This document shows positions 25,061-34,064 of a stretch of 64,000 bases of DNA, one piece after another (the first letter of the stretch is position 1; every line of letters begins with the position of its first letter). Under the pieces are notes generated by a model. It worked only from the letters and a program-made list of their open reading frames with translations. It searched no databases and had not been told where the DNA came from. The position numbers and the translations under genes were made by a program. Source of the DNA: Bacteroidales bacterium. Its GTDB lineage: Bacteria > Bacteroidota > Bacteroidia > Bacteroidales > UBA1402. Where the stretch lies: contig JAJFTH010000003.1 of assembly GCA_021373135.1 (NCBI GenBank), positions 806,001 to 870,000 of the forward strand, read 5' to 3'.

Positions 25061-27115
25061 TTATAAAGTATTATTGGTTATGAAATTTTCTGTTGATATT
25101 ATATTATTAACCATGCTGTTACATATCCAGCTCCAACGCTCACACTGTTTATCCAGTGTAAGATTTGAAATCGGATTTTGTATAAACATTACTTGAAAAT
25201 CTGCATTATTCACAACTAATGCCAAATAGTATTGGTCTTGATAGTTGTGTGCCGTAGAATACTCATTATTGGTTATTTTGAAAGATTCACCAAAAAATGA
25301 TACGGATTTCACTTCTACAAATACACGCTTCCCATTGGTAAATAAAACTTCAATGTCGTATCCAATATTAGCACTAGCAACATCAATTGCCTGTTCTACT
25401 TCTTGTATGCATTTTAGATACTCGACTAGGTTTTCTTCTGCACTTCTCCAACATTGTATTTGTGGAGCTTTAATAAACAAAGTTTGTTCGTTAAGTGGGG
25501 GCGATGAGATTGCTGATTTTTTGTTTTCTAAAGTATATCCTCCTGTTGCTTCTCTCGTTGATTCTTGTGGAAGTTCTATATCTAACTTCTTAAAGAAGGA
25601 AGCTAAATCACTTTTTTCATTAGTATTAGAAATAAAGTCTAAGCATTTGTCATCAAGTTCTGTTAGTTTTGAAAACTCAGTAACTTTATGTAGACCAGAT
25701 TTAAACTGTACAGGAAATAGTTTTAACGATTTTATGAAATCTATATTCTCTGTAGTCATATCAAAGTAATATTGAGAAATGACTTTCGAAAGAATTTGGG
25801 ATGCTCCAACCTTAGAGATTACGGCTGTATTTGCTAATCCCAATATTTCTTTGAGAGAAAGGGACTGGATTCCGAAATTCTCCAAATAAATAATACTTTC
25901 AGGATAGTTAGTAACAAATATTTTGTTCAAATAGCCAAAGTTTCTAAAGCATAATGATTCATAATCTTCATAAGGTAGCCATTGAGGACAGAGTCTCAAA
26001 TTATTGAGGTTTAGTTCATTATCTACATGAAGACTATCTTCGATTTTACTAATAAATAATTTACCTCCAGCAGATTTTGTTTCTGTTAAGGTGTTTATGA
26101 AGGGGAGAAAAAGACCTCTCATGTCTTGCTTTCCTAACAAGACGTTCTTTATTAATACTGCCACGATATTTGCACAATTCTCTATTGCTGTTTTAGAATA
26201 AGTATCTAAATCAATGCTTTTTCGTGATGGATCAGTGCTGAAATCACCATTAATTTTTAGAAATGCACCAGTAAATTCAATAGAGGGCATAAATGAGTGC
26301 ATTACTGATTCACTTCCGATTGCAGGTATGATGCTATCGTTTTCGCATTTAAAAGCTACAATATCTTTTAAATTTAGCTCTGAGTGCAGTAATAGCCATT
26401 CTGCAATAACATTATCATACTCTGTGACGCATATTTTTATTTGGTTTTTATCTATTACTTTTCGGCTTAATCTAATGAATGAGTTCTTTTGCTCAGTTTG
26501 AATATTTACGTTTAATATATGATTAAGAAATAGCAAACAGCTATAATCAAAACGAGAAACTTCTGAATTAAGAACTGTAATATCAACATCTTTGAAAGCA
26601 AAAATTGTAGTATAACCATATCTTTGTTTTAAAAAGCTGATTTCCTCTGAATATAGAGTCGTGAGAATATCCGTAATATGTGGTATTCTAACAACTGGTG
26701 TGTTTTCAATATGTAATAATTGTTTGCTCCTCACTTTATCAAAACATATTTGATAGTCTCCGCTCAGCAGAATAATCTGTTTAGCTAAACCCACAACTGA
26801 TTTAAAGCCTATTCCTCTGAATCCAATGGTATTAACGCCTCTTTGTTTATTAGATGAACCGCTGCGACAAATCGCTTCTAAATCACTATTATTAAATGGT
26901 CTTCCATTATTACACACGACGAAGCCAAAGCTGGTTTTATGGATGCCAAATGATGTTGCTTCCGCATCGTCTGCATTCTGTATTAGTTCTATGAATGATC
27001 TGTTCTTATAGGTTTCTGCAATATATTCTTCTACTTTAGATAAATCTTCAAAAAGATTTGGAGCTGCCATAGCTTCTTTTACAAAAGAACTTATTAATTT
27101 ATTTATTGAATCCAT
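25061..27115 (-). CDS. GHKL (sacsin/Hsp90-like) ATPase with C-terminal DUF3883 nuclease-like domain
   Basis: Start chosen at ATG 27115 (M-D-S-I-N-K-L); the open frame begins three codons earlier at a TTG. Counting from that TTG, the N-terminal GHKL ATPase has the N-box F-I-E-L-I-Q-N-A-D-D (E46, N50), G-R-P-F at 74-77 and G-F-R-G-I-G-F-K-S-V at 101-110, as in sacsin/NO VEIN-type proteins. The C-terminus holds a DUF3883 domain with a PD-(D/E)XK-like D590 and E604-V-K606. Proteins of this make-up occur in defence islands; the likely mode is ATP-dependent sensing controlling a nuclease (inference). The gene is strongly A/T-rich. Confidence 0.82.
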   Translation of the reverse strand: MDSINKLISSFVKEAMAAPNLFEDLSKVEEYIAETYKNRSFIELIQNADDAEATSFGIHKTSFGFVVCNNGRPFNNSDLEAICRSGSSNKQRGVNTIGFRGIGFKSVVGLAKQIILLSGDYQICFDKVRSKQLLHIENTPVVRIPHITDILTTLYSEEISFLKQRYGYTTIFAFKDVDITVLNSEVSRFDYSCLLFLNHILNVNIQTEQKNSFIRLSRKVIDKNQIKICVTEYDNVIAEWLLLHSELNLKDIVAFKCENDSIIPAIGSESVMHSFMPSIEFTGAFLKINGDFSTDPSRKSIDLDTYSKTAIENCANIVAVLIKNVLLGKQDMRGLFLPFINTLTETKSAGGKLFISKIEDSLHVDNELNLNNLRLCPQWLPYEDYESLCFRNFGYLNKIFVTNYPESIIYLENFGIQSLSLKEILGLANTAVISKVGASQILSKVISQYYFDMTTENIDFIKSLKLFPVQFKSGLHKVTEFSKLTELDDKCLDFISNTNEKSDLASFFKKLDIELPQESTREATGGYTLENKKSAISSPPLNEQTLFIKAPQIQCWRSAEENLVEYLKCIQEVEQAIDVASANIGYDIEVLFTNGKRVFVEVKSVSFFGESFKITNNEYSTAHNYQDQYYLALVVNNADFQVMFIQNPISNLTLDKQCERWSWICNSMVNNIISTENFITNNTL

Positions 27116-27293
27116 GAATGACAAATTTCGTAAGATGAATTTGGTATATTAGATTGTTGTAATCAATATGTTTATCAAAGATAAGTGTTATTTCATTTAT
27201 AATGTCATTAGCGGCCCGTTAAACTTTAGTATTTTCAGTTTCAACGATTTGAATTTGTACATTCAGAGCCAAGTCGAAGAATTTCAGGCTATA

Positions 27294-27555
27294 AATACCG
27301 AGAAAACCGTTTTTGCCCAATTGTTGACTGACCATGCTTCCAGAATACGTATTTGACAAATGTGTTGCTCGTGACAAAGGCAATCATCGCATTAGTAACT
27401 TCTCCTGACGGGATCATTTCTATACCATGGGTGCCCAATCAAATCCTTGTAGGGGTCACTCGTAATGTTGTTTACTCCCAGATTTGGATTGCCAACTGCA
27501 CCTACATGCTTATCGCTATAGCCAAGAAAATGATGCAAATTGGTTTGGATTCAAG
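27294..27555 (+). mobile_element. Decayed IS4-family transposase (5' and 3' scraps joined)
   Basis: From 27294 the sequence reads N-T-E-K-T-V-F-A-Q-L-L-T-D-H, then after a one-base shift L-P-E-Y-V-F-D-K-C-V-A-R and N-F-S-stop-R-D-H-F: the DUF4372 start of Bacteroidetes IS4 transposases. About 100 bases on, V-V-Y-S-Q-I-W-I-A-N-C-T-Y-M-L-I-A-I-A-K-K matches the usual C-terminal block of the same family. The catalytic middle is missing and frames are broken. No terminal repeats were identified. It separates the minus-strand GHKL module from the plus-strand HEPN/TOPRIM operon. Confidence 0.7.
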
Positions 27556-27690
27556 TTTTGTAAATTATATTTGCGTATATTTTCTATATTTGTAATTTAA
27601 CACTTGATTGAAATATTATAGCAATATGTTGTTTTTGTATTAGTTTAAAGTCCATATATTGTAAGAGAATTTGTTTGACGATAGAAAAAT

Positions 27691-28839
27691 ATGAGTGTTT
27701 CTTCTGAATTGTATTTTAATGGTTATTGTGCATTAGAACTGGATAATGGCTTTGATTCATATATTGTTAGCCGAATTTTTACAGTTGATAATTTTTATGA
27801 AGAAAAAATTGGAGATGAAATTAATGCTATCACTAGATTTGGATTTAGAGAATCGGTCAAAGTATGTAAAGATAGGCTCCGGATCTTTGGTGTAACAGAA
27901 GAAAAGTCGGCTTCTGATTTCTATAATTTGATGGGCAAAATGCATGATGAAGGATATGTTTTTGTTAATCATGATAATATAACGTATAAAATATATCTTG
28001 ATTTAATTAAAGATATTATTGATAATAAACTCACTGGTGGTAATCCCTTTTCTTTAGACTTTAAAGACTCTTTAATTGGCAATGAATGTTATTTTGGAGG
28101 GCTAATAGGAGCGTTAGAGACTGACAATTGGCTTTATTCTATGTTATCAGTCATCGGTGATGACGCTTTGATTGATTATGATTTATCAGCTGTAATCGAA
28201 AATGGATGTATCTCTTCTGATCCAAAAATGTTAGTCTTGAATCCTAAAATAATAGTTTTGACTGAGGGTACTACAGACACTGAATTTATTAAGGGTGGAT
28301 TTATGCATTTCTATCCTCATTTATTACCCTTTTATCATTTTATTGATTATGAAAATATAAAACCAAATAGTGGAGCTTCGGCATTGGCACATTCAATTAA
28401 ATCTTTTGCTGGCTCAGGTATAGATAATTTAATTATAGCATTATTTGACAATGATACAACTGGACACAAAGAATCTGATACGTTAAATACAATAGAATTA
28501 CCTAAAACCATGAAGATTCAACATTATCCTGATATTGATATTCTTAGAAATTATCCATCGATTAGTCCTGATGGATCGTTACAGAATGTGAATGTAAATA
28601 GTTTAGCAGGTAGCTTGGAAATGTACTTGGGCGTAGATTTGTTGAAAGATGACAATGGATCGCTGTACCCTATAATATGGTCTAGTTATGAGTTCAGCCT
28701 TGAAAAATATCAAGGAGGATTATCGAAATTGGCTAAAGAAAAAATCGATAAAAGTTTTAGAATTAAATTGAAGAGCTCTAAAGTAATATGGCCTGAATTT
28801 GAATGTTTATTGAATATGATAATTAATGCTTGGGTATAG
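27691..28839 (+). CDS. HEPN/TOPRIM-associated domain protein
   Basis: The protein has 382 residues. The N-terminal half is the region named HEPN/TOPRIM-associated in this family. The TOPRIM core follows: a strand ending in V-L-T-E192-G-T-T-D, and A-L-F-D253-N-D255, the acidic residues expected to bind Mg2+. It probably acts as a nuclease (OLD/RloB-like). It is the first gene of an operon: the FRG gene begins 14 bases before its stop, and a PD-(D/E)XK-like gene follows. Strongly A/T-rich. About 130 gene-free bases separate it from the IS4 remnant. Confidence 0.82.
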   Translation: MSVSSELYFNGYCALELDNGFDSYIVSRIFTVDNFYEEKIGDEINAITRFGFRESVKVCKDRLRIFGVTEEKSASDFYNLMGKMHDEGYVFVNHDNITYKIYLDLIKDIIDNKLTGGNPFSLDFKDSLIGNECYFGGLIGALETDNWLYSMLSVIGDDALIDYDLSAVIENGCISSDPKMLVLNPKIIVLTEGTTDTEFIKGGFMHFYPHLLPFYHFIDYENIKPNSGASALAHSIKSFAGSGIDNLIIALFDNDTTGHKESDTLNTIELPKTMKIQHYPDIDILRNYPSISPDGSLQNVNVNSLAGSLEMYLGVDLLKDDNGSLYPIIWSSYEFSLEKYQGGLSKLAKEKIDKSFRIKLKSSKVIWPEFECLLNMIINAWV

Positions 28840-29845
28840 ATTAAAATCATGGAAAAAATTAGATGCCATGTGTAAAGTAAAATCCGTTGATCAATTTCTG
28901 AAAATAGTTTTTGAAAAGATTTTCGAAGCAAATAAAAAAAAGGATGATGATCCTTTTAATTTATTCTGGTTTAGAGGTGAGAGTTGTTATTACAATGAGA
29001 CTTCTTTAGTCCCAAGTGCGTATCGAGATCTTGTTGTTAAGAATAATGCTGCAATAAAGGAGAAAAAATACTCAGTAACTGGGAAGGATCACACATTCTC
29101 ATATGTTGAACAGAATATAAGAGCCGACTTTGACAGAAGGGCCTTACCCTATATTCTGTCAAAAAACATCGAGAGCACAGCCTGGAATCGATATTTCTTA
29201 ATGCAGCACTACAATGTAAATACGAGACTGCTTGATTGGACAGAGGATGCGATCAAGGCTCTTTTTTTTGCGGTTAAAATAGAGGCGGTGAAGGAGAATA
29301 CTGAGGATACCAAGGATGCCGATGCCAAGGTTTGGATATTACAGCCATTTGAATTAAATCATTTTACATTCAATAAATTATCCGATTACAAATTTCAGAA
29401 TTATCTAATTCCTCCTTTATCTAATGATAATGATAAGCCGCAGAATTTATTATATGAAGATAAGACTATTAGACTTATAGAGTTGACGCGCAGATATCTA
29501 ATAATGGATTCCGAAGAGGTTAAAAGTAAGGATTATTACCCTTTGGCCATTTATCCGCCTTTCCTGGATGAGAGAATGGCTGCTCAAAAGGCTTGTTTTA
29601 CTATTTTTGGTAATAAATGTGACGGATTACGCGAGGTTATCAAATTACAGAATAGTCTCAGTCCAAAAATTATTGACTCTATCGTTATTGATGGGAAAAG
29701 TAAGAAAAAGATACGGAGCCAACTTCGGTTAATAGGTATTGATGACAGTAGTATTTATCCGGATTTAGATGGATTAGGGAACGCACTAAAAAGTAAATAC
29801 AAAGGCGAATACAAGAATATTGAAATCTCTGATGAAAAGTGGTAA
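28826..29845 (+). CDS. FRG-domain protein
   Basis: The protein has 339 residues from ATG 28826, which overlaps the previous gene; an internal ATG at 28868 (M-C-K-V-K-S-V-D-Q-F) is an equally good start. FRG motifs are present: F-W-F-R-G-E-S near the N-terminus (the name-giving F-R-G) and H-Y-N-V-N-T-R-L-L-D-W-T-E-D-A in the middle. FRG domains are widespread in phage-defence loci; a nucleotide-modifying (ADP-ribosyltransferase-like) activity has been proposed but is not shown by this sequence. The position between a TOPRIM and a PD-(D/E)XK gene suggests a three-part defence operon. Confidence 0.82.
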   Translation: MLGYRLKSWKKLDAMCKVKSVDQFLKIVFEKIFEANKKKDDDPFNLFWFRGESCYYNETSLVPSAYRDLVVKNNAAIKEKKYSVTGKDHTFSYVEQNIRADFDRRALPYILSKNIESTAWNRYFLMQHYNVNTRLLDWTEDAIKALFFAVKIEAVKENTEDTKDADAKVWILQPFELNHFTFNKLSDYKFQNYLIPPLSNDNDKPQNLLYEDKTIRLIELTRRYLIMDSEEVKSKDYYPLAIYPPFLDERMAAQKACFTIFGNKCDGLREVIKLQNSLSPKIIDSIVIDGKSKKKIRSQLRLIGIDDSSIYPDLDGLGNALKSKYKGEYKNIEISDEKW

Positions 29846-29926
29846 GTTGATGTTTTCAAATAGATGGCCTTCCGAAGTAGGGGCACCATATTTTTAATAG
29901 TCATAGATAAGAAACAAATCAATATA

Positions 29927-31642
29927 ATGGAAAAAGTTGAGGTAAATCCACTAATATCATTCTCCCGCATCTTCCCCGATAGTGATATATCAATAGACGA
30001 TGTGATAAGAACCTTGCCCTCTAAGAAATCCATTGAATGGATTTCTTACTTTCTCATCCTGAAGTATAATAAAAGCATTTCTCAACCTGATTATAAATTG
30101 TTTAAGCCTTTACTGTCTTATATAAATATTCAACTCAAAAAAGATATTTGTAGTTATATACAAAAGGATGAAGAGAATGATTATGGTTTTATTGACAATG
30201 TCGCTCTTTTGATATTACTGGATAAGCTGTTGACAGTACACAACGACAACATTAATGAATTGTCAGAAACGGATTACTCAAACTTAATGATTGCATATTT
30301 AATGTGCTGTGATAAAAGGATCAGCCTAAATGCAGACATTGTAGATGCTATTAATGAAAATATGGATGCAGATTCATTTGTAAGAATTTATCTATCAGAA
30401 AAGCTAAAATACTACGACATTGAAGATAAAGACATTCGTGTAGAGTTTATTCGCTCAATGATGTTTAAGGATTTCTGTGAAAAAGATAATACATTCCAGC
30501 CTCTATTTAAATTATATTTAGATAGGATGAATATAAGCAACTGGGAAGAATCTAAATTTTTTATCATTGATTTAATCAATAGAATTAAAAAATCAGACAA
30601 ACACTTTTGTGGAATCAAAATTCGCCCTGATTCATACATGAAAAAGTATCTTGATGCAATGAGTGTGGATATGAACAAATACAGATCATCTTCAGATTTA
30701 GATTTTAAAGACATAAGGGATAAGCCTATTTATTATCAGGGAGATAACAAGTACCATATCTTATCGTTTAGTTTTCTTATTGACAAATTGTATCAGGGCT
30801 TTTTGTTTGACTTTGCAGCAGTCCTTAAAAAGGAAAAAGAAGTTAAAGAGATAAATAGCTATCCTGATCTTAAACAACGAGTCGGGGATCTATTCTCAGA
30901 AAAATACTTGTTTTATGCAATAATGAAGGGCTGTTTTGAGCAAACATGTGATGTAAGAATATCTGGACAGGAATTAGAAAAATGTTTAAAGGGCGGAGAG
31001 CCGGATTACTATTTGAGAAAAGGCAAGAATATCTTCTTGTTTGAATTTAAGGATGTGATGCTAAATGCTAAAACCAAGCATTGTAATAATTTTGATGAAA
31101 TTGTGAAAGAGTTATTGGAGCAATTTGAACGCTCTACTGAGGAAAAAAGTACAGGGAAGATAAAAGACCAACCAAAAGGAATCACTCAATTGTTAAATGT
31201 GATTGAGAAAAAATTGGATGTAATCATTGAAAGGTCAGATAAAATAGAATTATCGGATGATTTAAATGTTTTTCCAATAATTATTTATCAAGACTGTAAC
31301 TTTGATATTGAAGGGATAAATTATATCTTAAATAATAGATTTCATGAGCTGCTGAAGTCAAGAAACATACCGAAGCAATATATCATAAAAAAATTTGTAA
31401 TGTTTTCTTTAACTACACTAATTCAGTTGGAGGACTTTTTTTCAGAAGGAAAGCTGGATTTGGAACAAATCATAATGGACTATTTTACAGACTGTTCTCT
31501 TTCAGAAAGGAATAAGACCACACCTTTTGAAAAATATATTTTGAGATATGCCAAAGATAAAGGCTACAATCAAGAAAATACCAAACGGTTTAACGATATC
31601 AATAATAGTATAGAAAACAAAATTATCAAGCAAACCACATGA
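29927..31642 (+). CDS. Hypothetical protein with PD-(D/E)XK-like nuclease signature
   Basis: The protein has 571 residues from ATG 29927 (M-E-K-V-E-V-N-P-L); the open frame extends 21 codons upstream, but that part is out of character and starts close to the FRG stop. The first 330 residues are helical and unrecognised. A restriction-type core then appears: E-P-D360-Y-Y-L, 12 residues, E373-F-K375 (F-L-F-E-F-K-D), matching D-x(n)-E-x-K. It is the third gene of the HEPN/TOPRIM-FRG operon, and its TGA overlaps the ATG of the third MTKLEKLY remnant (ATGA). It is likely the DNA- or RNA-cutting part or a second effector (inference). Confidence 0.68.
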   Translation: MEKVEVNPLISFSRIFPDSDISIDDVIRTLPSKKSIEWISYFLILKYNKSISQPDYKLFKPLLSYINIQLKKDICSYIQKDEENDYGFIDNVALLILLDKLLTVHNDNINELSETDYSNLMIAYLMCCDKRISLNADIVDAINENMDADSFVRIYLSEKLKYYDIEDKDIRVEFIRSMMFKDFCEKDNTFQPLFKLYLDRMNISNWEESKFFIIDLINRIKKSDKHFCGIKIRPDSYMKKYLDAMSVDMNKYRSSSDLDFKDIRDKPIYYQGDNKYHILSFSFLIDKLYQGFLFDFAAVLKKEKEVKEINSYPDLKQRVGDLFSEKYLFYAIMKGCFEQTCDVRISGQELEKCLKGGEPDYYLRKGKNIFLFEFKDVMLNAKTKHCNNFDEIVKELLEQFERSTEEKSTGKIKDQPKGITQLLNVIEKKLDVIIERSDKIELSDDLNVFPIIIYQDCNFDIEGINYILNNRFHELLKSRNIPKQYIIKKFVMFSLTTLIQLEDFFSEGKLDLEQIIMDYFTDCSLSERNKTTPFEKYILRYAKDKGYNQENTKRFNDINNSIENKIIKQTT

Positions 31643-31809
31643 CCAAACTCGAAAAACTATACAGCACCATCAAAAACCTGAAAGAACTAGGCCTGGAGTT
31701 AGGCGAAGACCTATTAAAACAGACGAATGAACTGGAGCAAGAAATCATCAAGAGAGGCATTGGATGTTGTTCAATGTGGTGTTGGCTTCCGATACAATTG
31801 GCATCATAG
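31639..31809 (+). pseudogene. MTKLEKLY-family gene, copy 3: 5' end with large internal deletion
   Basis: The first 38 codons (M-T-K-L-E-K-L-Y-S-T-I-K-N-L-K-E-L-G) match copy 1 at 12406 with a few substitutions. After E-I-I-K-R the sequence jumps to G-I-G-C-C-S-M-W-C, which is the copy 1 segment A-L-G-I-V-Q-C-G-V read in another frame, then stops at 31807-31809. About 300 bases are missing. The ATG overlaps the stop of the upstream PD-(D/E)XK-like gene. Confidence 0.82.
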
Positions 31810-31833
31810 ATATACTGAAAAAAATAATGCGCT

Positions 31834-32568
31834 ATGGCTAAAGAAATAGTAAATATCATAAATGAGAATGAGTATGTTGAGATACTGCAACAAGCTGTTG
31901 CAAAAATCCACACAGCTCGAACCGCTCTTGCCAGACAGGTAAACAGCTCTGTTCATTCTGCATACTGGAAACTAGGGACGCTGTTGGTTGAAAAACAGTT
32001 GGAGGGTGGATATGGTAGCGGAGTTGTCAAAAGTCTGTTGTTGACCTAAAGATGCAGTTCCCGGATATGGGGTTATCCCCTCGTAATCTTTGGAATATGA
32101 AACGGCTGTATGAGCGTTATTGTCAGGTAGATGCAAAACTGCTACAGCTTGTAGCAGTTTTACCGTGCAGACATAATCTGTTGCTTCTTGATAAGGCTCT
32201 GGCACGAGAAGAAACGCTGTTTTATATAGAAGAGTGTTTGCAAAAAGGTTGGTCAAGAGATATGCTGCTCAATGCCATAAAGATGAACACGTACACTTCC
32301 CATCATGGGCAAAATGAACCTTTATCTTTCACTTCTTGATCGCAAATAAAAGGGTTAAAATGAAAATCCGTCAATAGGTATAATTTTTTGTGCCGACAAA
32401 GATCACTTAGATGTGGAGATTGCCTTGCAAGATGTAAACAAGCCAATCGGGGTTGCCGAATACCAATTACTGTTACCAAAGGAGGAGCTTCAAACGTTAC
32501 TCTTTCTATTGGCGATGAAATTGCTCGTGAAGGTGAAGGAGCTGATGAAAACGGATAAGTTCCTGTAA
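31834..32568 (+). pseudogene. DUF1016 (YhcG-like PD-(D/E)XK) gene, broken, copy 2
   Basis: The N-terminal DUF1016 domain is readable from ATG 31834 (M-A-K-E-I-V-N-I-I; Y-W-K-L-G-T-L-L-V-E-K-Q) to about 32048, where a frame change occurs. It resumes as P-D-M-G-L-S-P-R-N-L-W-N-M-K-R-L-Y and loses frame again near 32330. The C-terminal YhcG tail is present from about 32371 (G-I-I-F-C-A-D-K-D-H; N-K-P-I-G-V-A-E-Y-Q-L) and ends at TAA 32566-32568. The middle, with the nuclease core, is deleted. It begins 24 bases after the MTKLEKLY remnant; a smaller piece of the same gene lies at 20487. Confidence 0.82.
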
Positions 32569-33212
32569 GGAGATAGATACTTTGTCAATCCAATGCCACC
32601 GCAGATTGAAACAGGAAACCCGACTTCGGAGGGTTGCCAGCCCCCCTGCAAGGGTAAGGAACTTTTGGCAGCCGAATTTATTTCGAGCGGCTCAAAAGAT
32701 ACCTTGCTATGTTCTGTAGAACATAAAATCCGACTGATGACGGGTAAGAAGATGCCAATGCTTTTATACGTACAGATGCAGGTTTGCCATACTCAACATA
32801 GAAATGGAAACCAGTCAGTCGATCAACTAACGAACTAACCAACCAACGTTGGGCGGAATCTTTCTATCTTCATTTGACGAAACGAATGTTTGGATAAACT
32901 GATAAATGGACACACGAATGATCCTTTCGTTTAATTTTATGCGGATTCAAGAGGCAAGGGAGTTTCGTTTCAATAATAACAGCCTATCTCGTTAATCCGA
33001 CATTTTTTTTATGCGTCTTTCGGTCGGGTCGGTCGTTTTCGTTTCAGGGGCATTTCCGGTGTAGGGGTTAAGAAATACAAGGTTTTTCAGGAAAATACTA
33101 CCAACGTGTGGAGATTATTCTGAAAACAGCTTGCGACCTTGTATTTCTGTCAAGACCCCGTAAACATCTTAGCACCTGATAAACGAAATACCGACTTGAC
33201 TGGAAACATCTA
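32569..33212. other. Gene-free stretch, probable mobile-element debris
   Basis: No gene can be supported across these 644 bases. The first part (32580-32840) has an open frame of 81 codons, but its composition is Pro/Cys/Gly-rich and unlike a folded protein. The segment around 32620-32680 contains short G/C tracts (C-C-C-C-C-C-T next to G-G-G-T) that remind me of noncoding sequence beside mobilisation genes of Bacteroidetes conjugative elements; this is a memory-based hint only. A long inverted repeat is listed separately. Confidence 0.35.
33071..33148. repeat. 13-bp inverted repeat with 52-base spacer
   Basis: AGAAATACAAGGT (33071-33083) and ACCTTGTATTTCT (33136-33148) are perfect reverse complements. 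Outward from each arm lies a GGGGT / ACCCC match at unequal distance. It lies 64 bases before the stop of the AbiEii toxin gene and could be a terminator-like structure, an element end or a transfer-origin feature; no terminal T-run supports the first. Confidence 0.6.
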
Positions 33213-34064
33213 CTAATGGAGGTTTGTCCAGTAGGGCATTAATTTCTCACTTATAAATCGCATAACTTCTTCGAATTCCAGTTCTTTGTCTCTGTTTATT
33301 TTGTTTAGAAATGCTGTCCAACTTTTTTTTCTTTGCGGATTAGTTGCGAACTCAGCTGTAAACAGCGCATGATTCTCTGTATATGAAGTTCCTCTGTTTA
33401 CAAAAGTTGCTTTAATTGCTTCTTCCAATGTGTCGTTGTCAAATTTGTTGTCAGTTAGCAAATTGTACACATCATAGAAATCCTTCATTCGACTATTGGC
33501 TACCGATAATTCTATCATTGCCTGAAACTTTTCGGCAATGACCGTTTCTGTTGAATATGCTTGTATTACTGGAATTTGCATTTCATCCAACAGTATTGGA
33601 TATTCCAATTTTTGAACAACCGGAATCACGATGTCGCCAAAGCCAACATCAATTTGTATTCGTTGTCTAACGGTGTGAAAAGTTGCATCGATATAAAGGC
33701 GAACACCGTTATACTTGTCTTGTTGGGTTATCAATTCTCCAACAACGCTTTCTCGATTAAATGCTACCTCATCTTCTGATTCAATAGTGCATATTTGCCT
33801 AAATACTTCACAAAGAGCCTCAATATCATTCGATATTTGCGTTCCTAGCAAGTCAACATCTATTGTGGGACGACTTTTTATTCCTTGCACGGCATAAATA
33901 AAGGCTCCACCTTTCAGAATCAATTGCTGAGAATAATTAGAAACCGAAATTCGATACAATAAACGTTCGTGCAAAAAACGGATGATGATAAGTTGAAAAT
34001 CAATTCCTTCTTTTTTTGCCAAGTTGAGCAATCTTGCTCTTATTGAAACTGCACGGCTCTTCAT
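33213..34064 (-). CDS. abiEii: AbiEii-type nucleotidyltransferase toxin (second AbiE pair)
   Basis: The protein has 283 residues with the nucleotidyltransferase signature L-I-L-K-G-G-A-F (G52-A54) and T-I-D-V-D-L (D69, D71), then the V-I-A-E-K-F-Q-A-M-I-E-L block and D-F-Y-D-V-Y typical of AbiEii/AbiGii toxins. Its start overlaps the antitoxin stop by four bases, so the pair is coupled. By family, it is a growth-arresting RNA nucleotidyltransferase neutralised by AbiEi. It differs clearly in sequence from the first pair at 20.7-22.4 kb. Confidence 0.88.
   Translation of the reverse strand: MKSRAVSIRARLLNLAKKEGIDFQLIIIRFLHERLLYRISVSNYSQQLILKGGAFIYAVQGIKSRPTIDVDLLGTQISNDIEALCEVFRQICTIESEDEVAFNRESVVGELITQQDKYNGVRLYIDATFHTVRQRIQIDVGFGDIVIPVVQKLEYPILLDEMQIPVIQAYSTETVIAEKFQAMIELSVANSRMKDFYDVYNLLTDNKFDNDTLEEAIKATFVNRGTSYTENHALFTAEFATNPQRKKSWTAFLNKINRDKELEFEEVMRFISEKLMPYWTNLH

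Noticed and set aside
32593..32838. 81-codon frame in the gap before the second AbiE pair
   Set aside because: No family resemblance and unusual composition; better read as noncoding debris.
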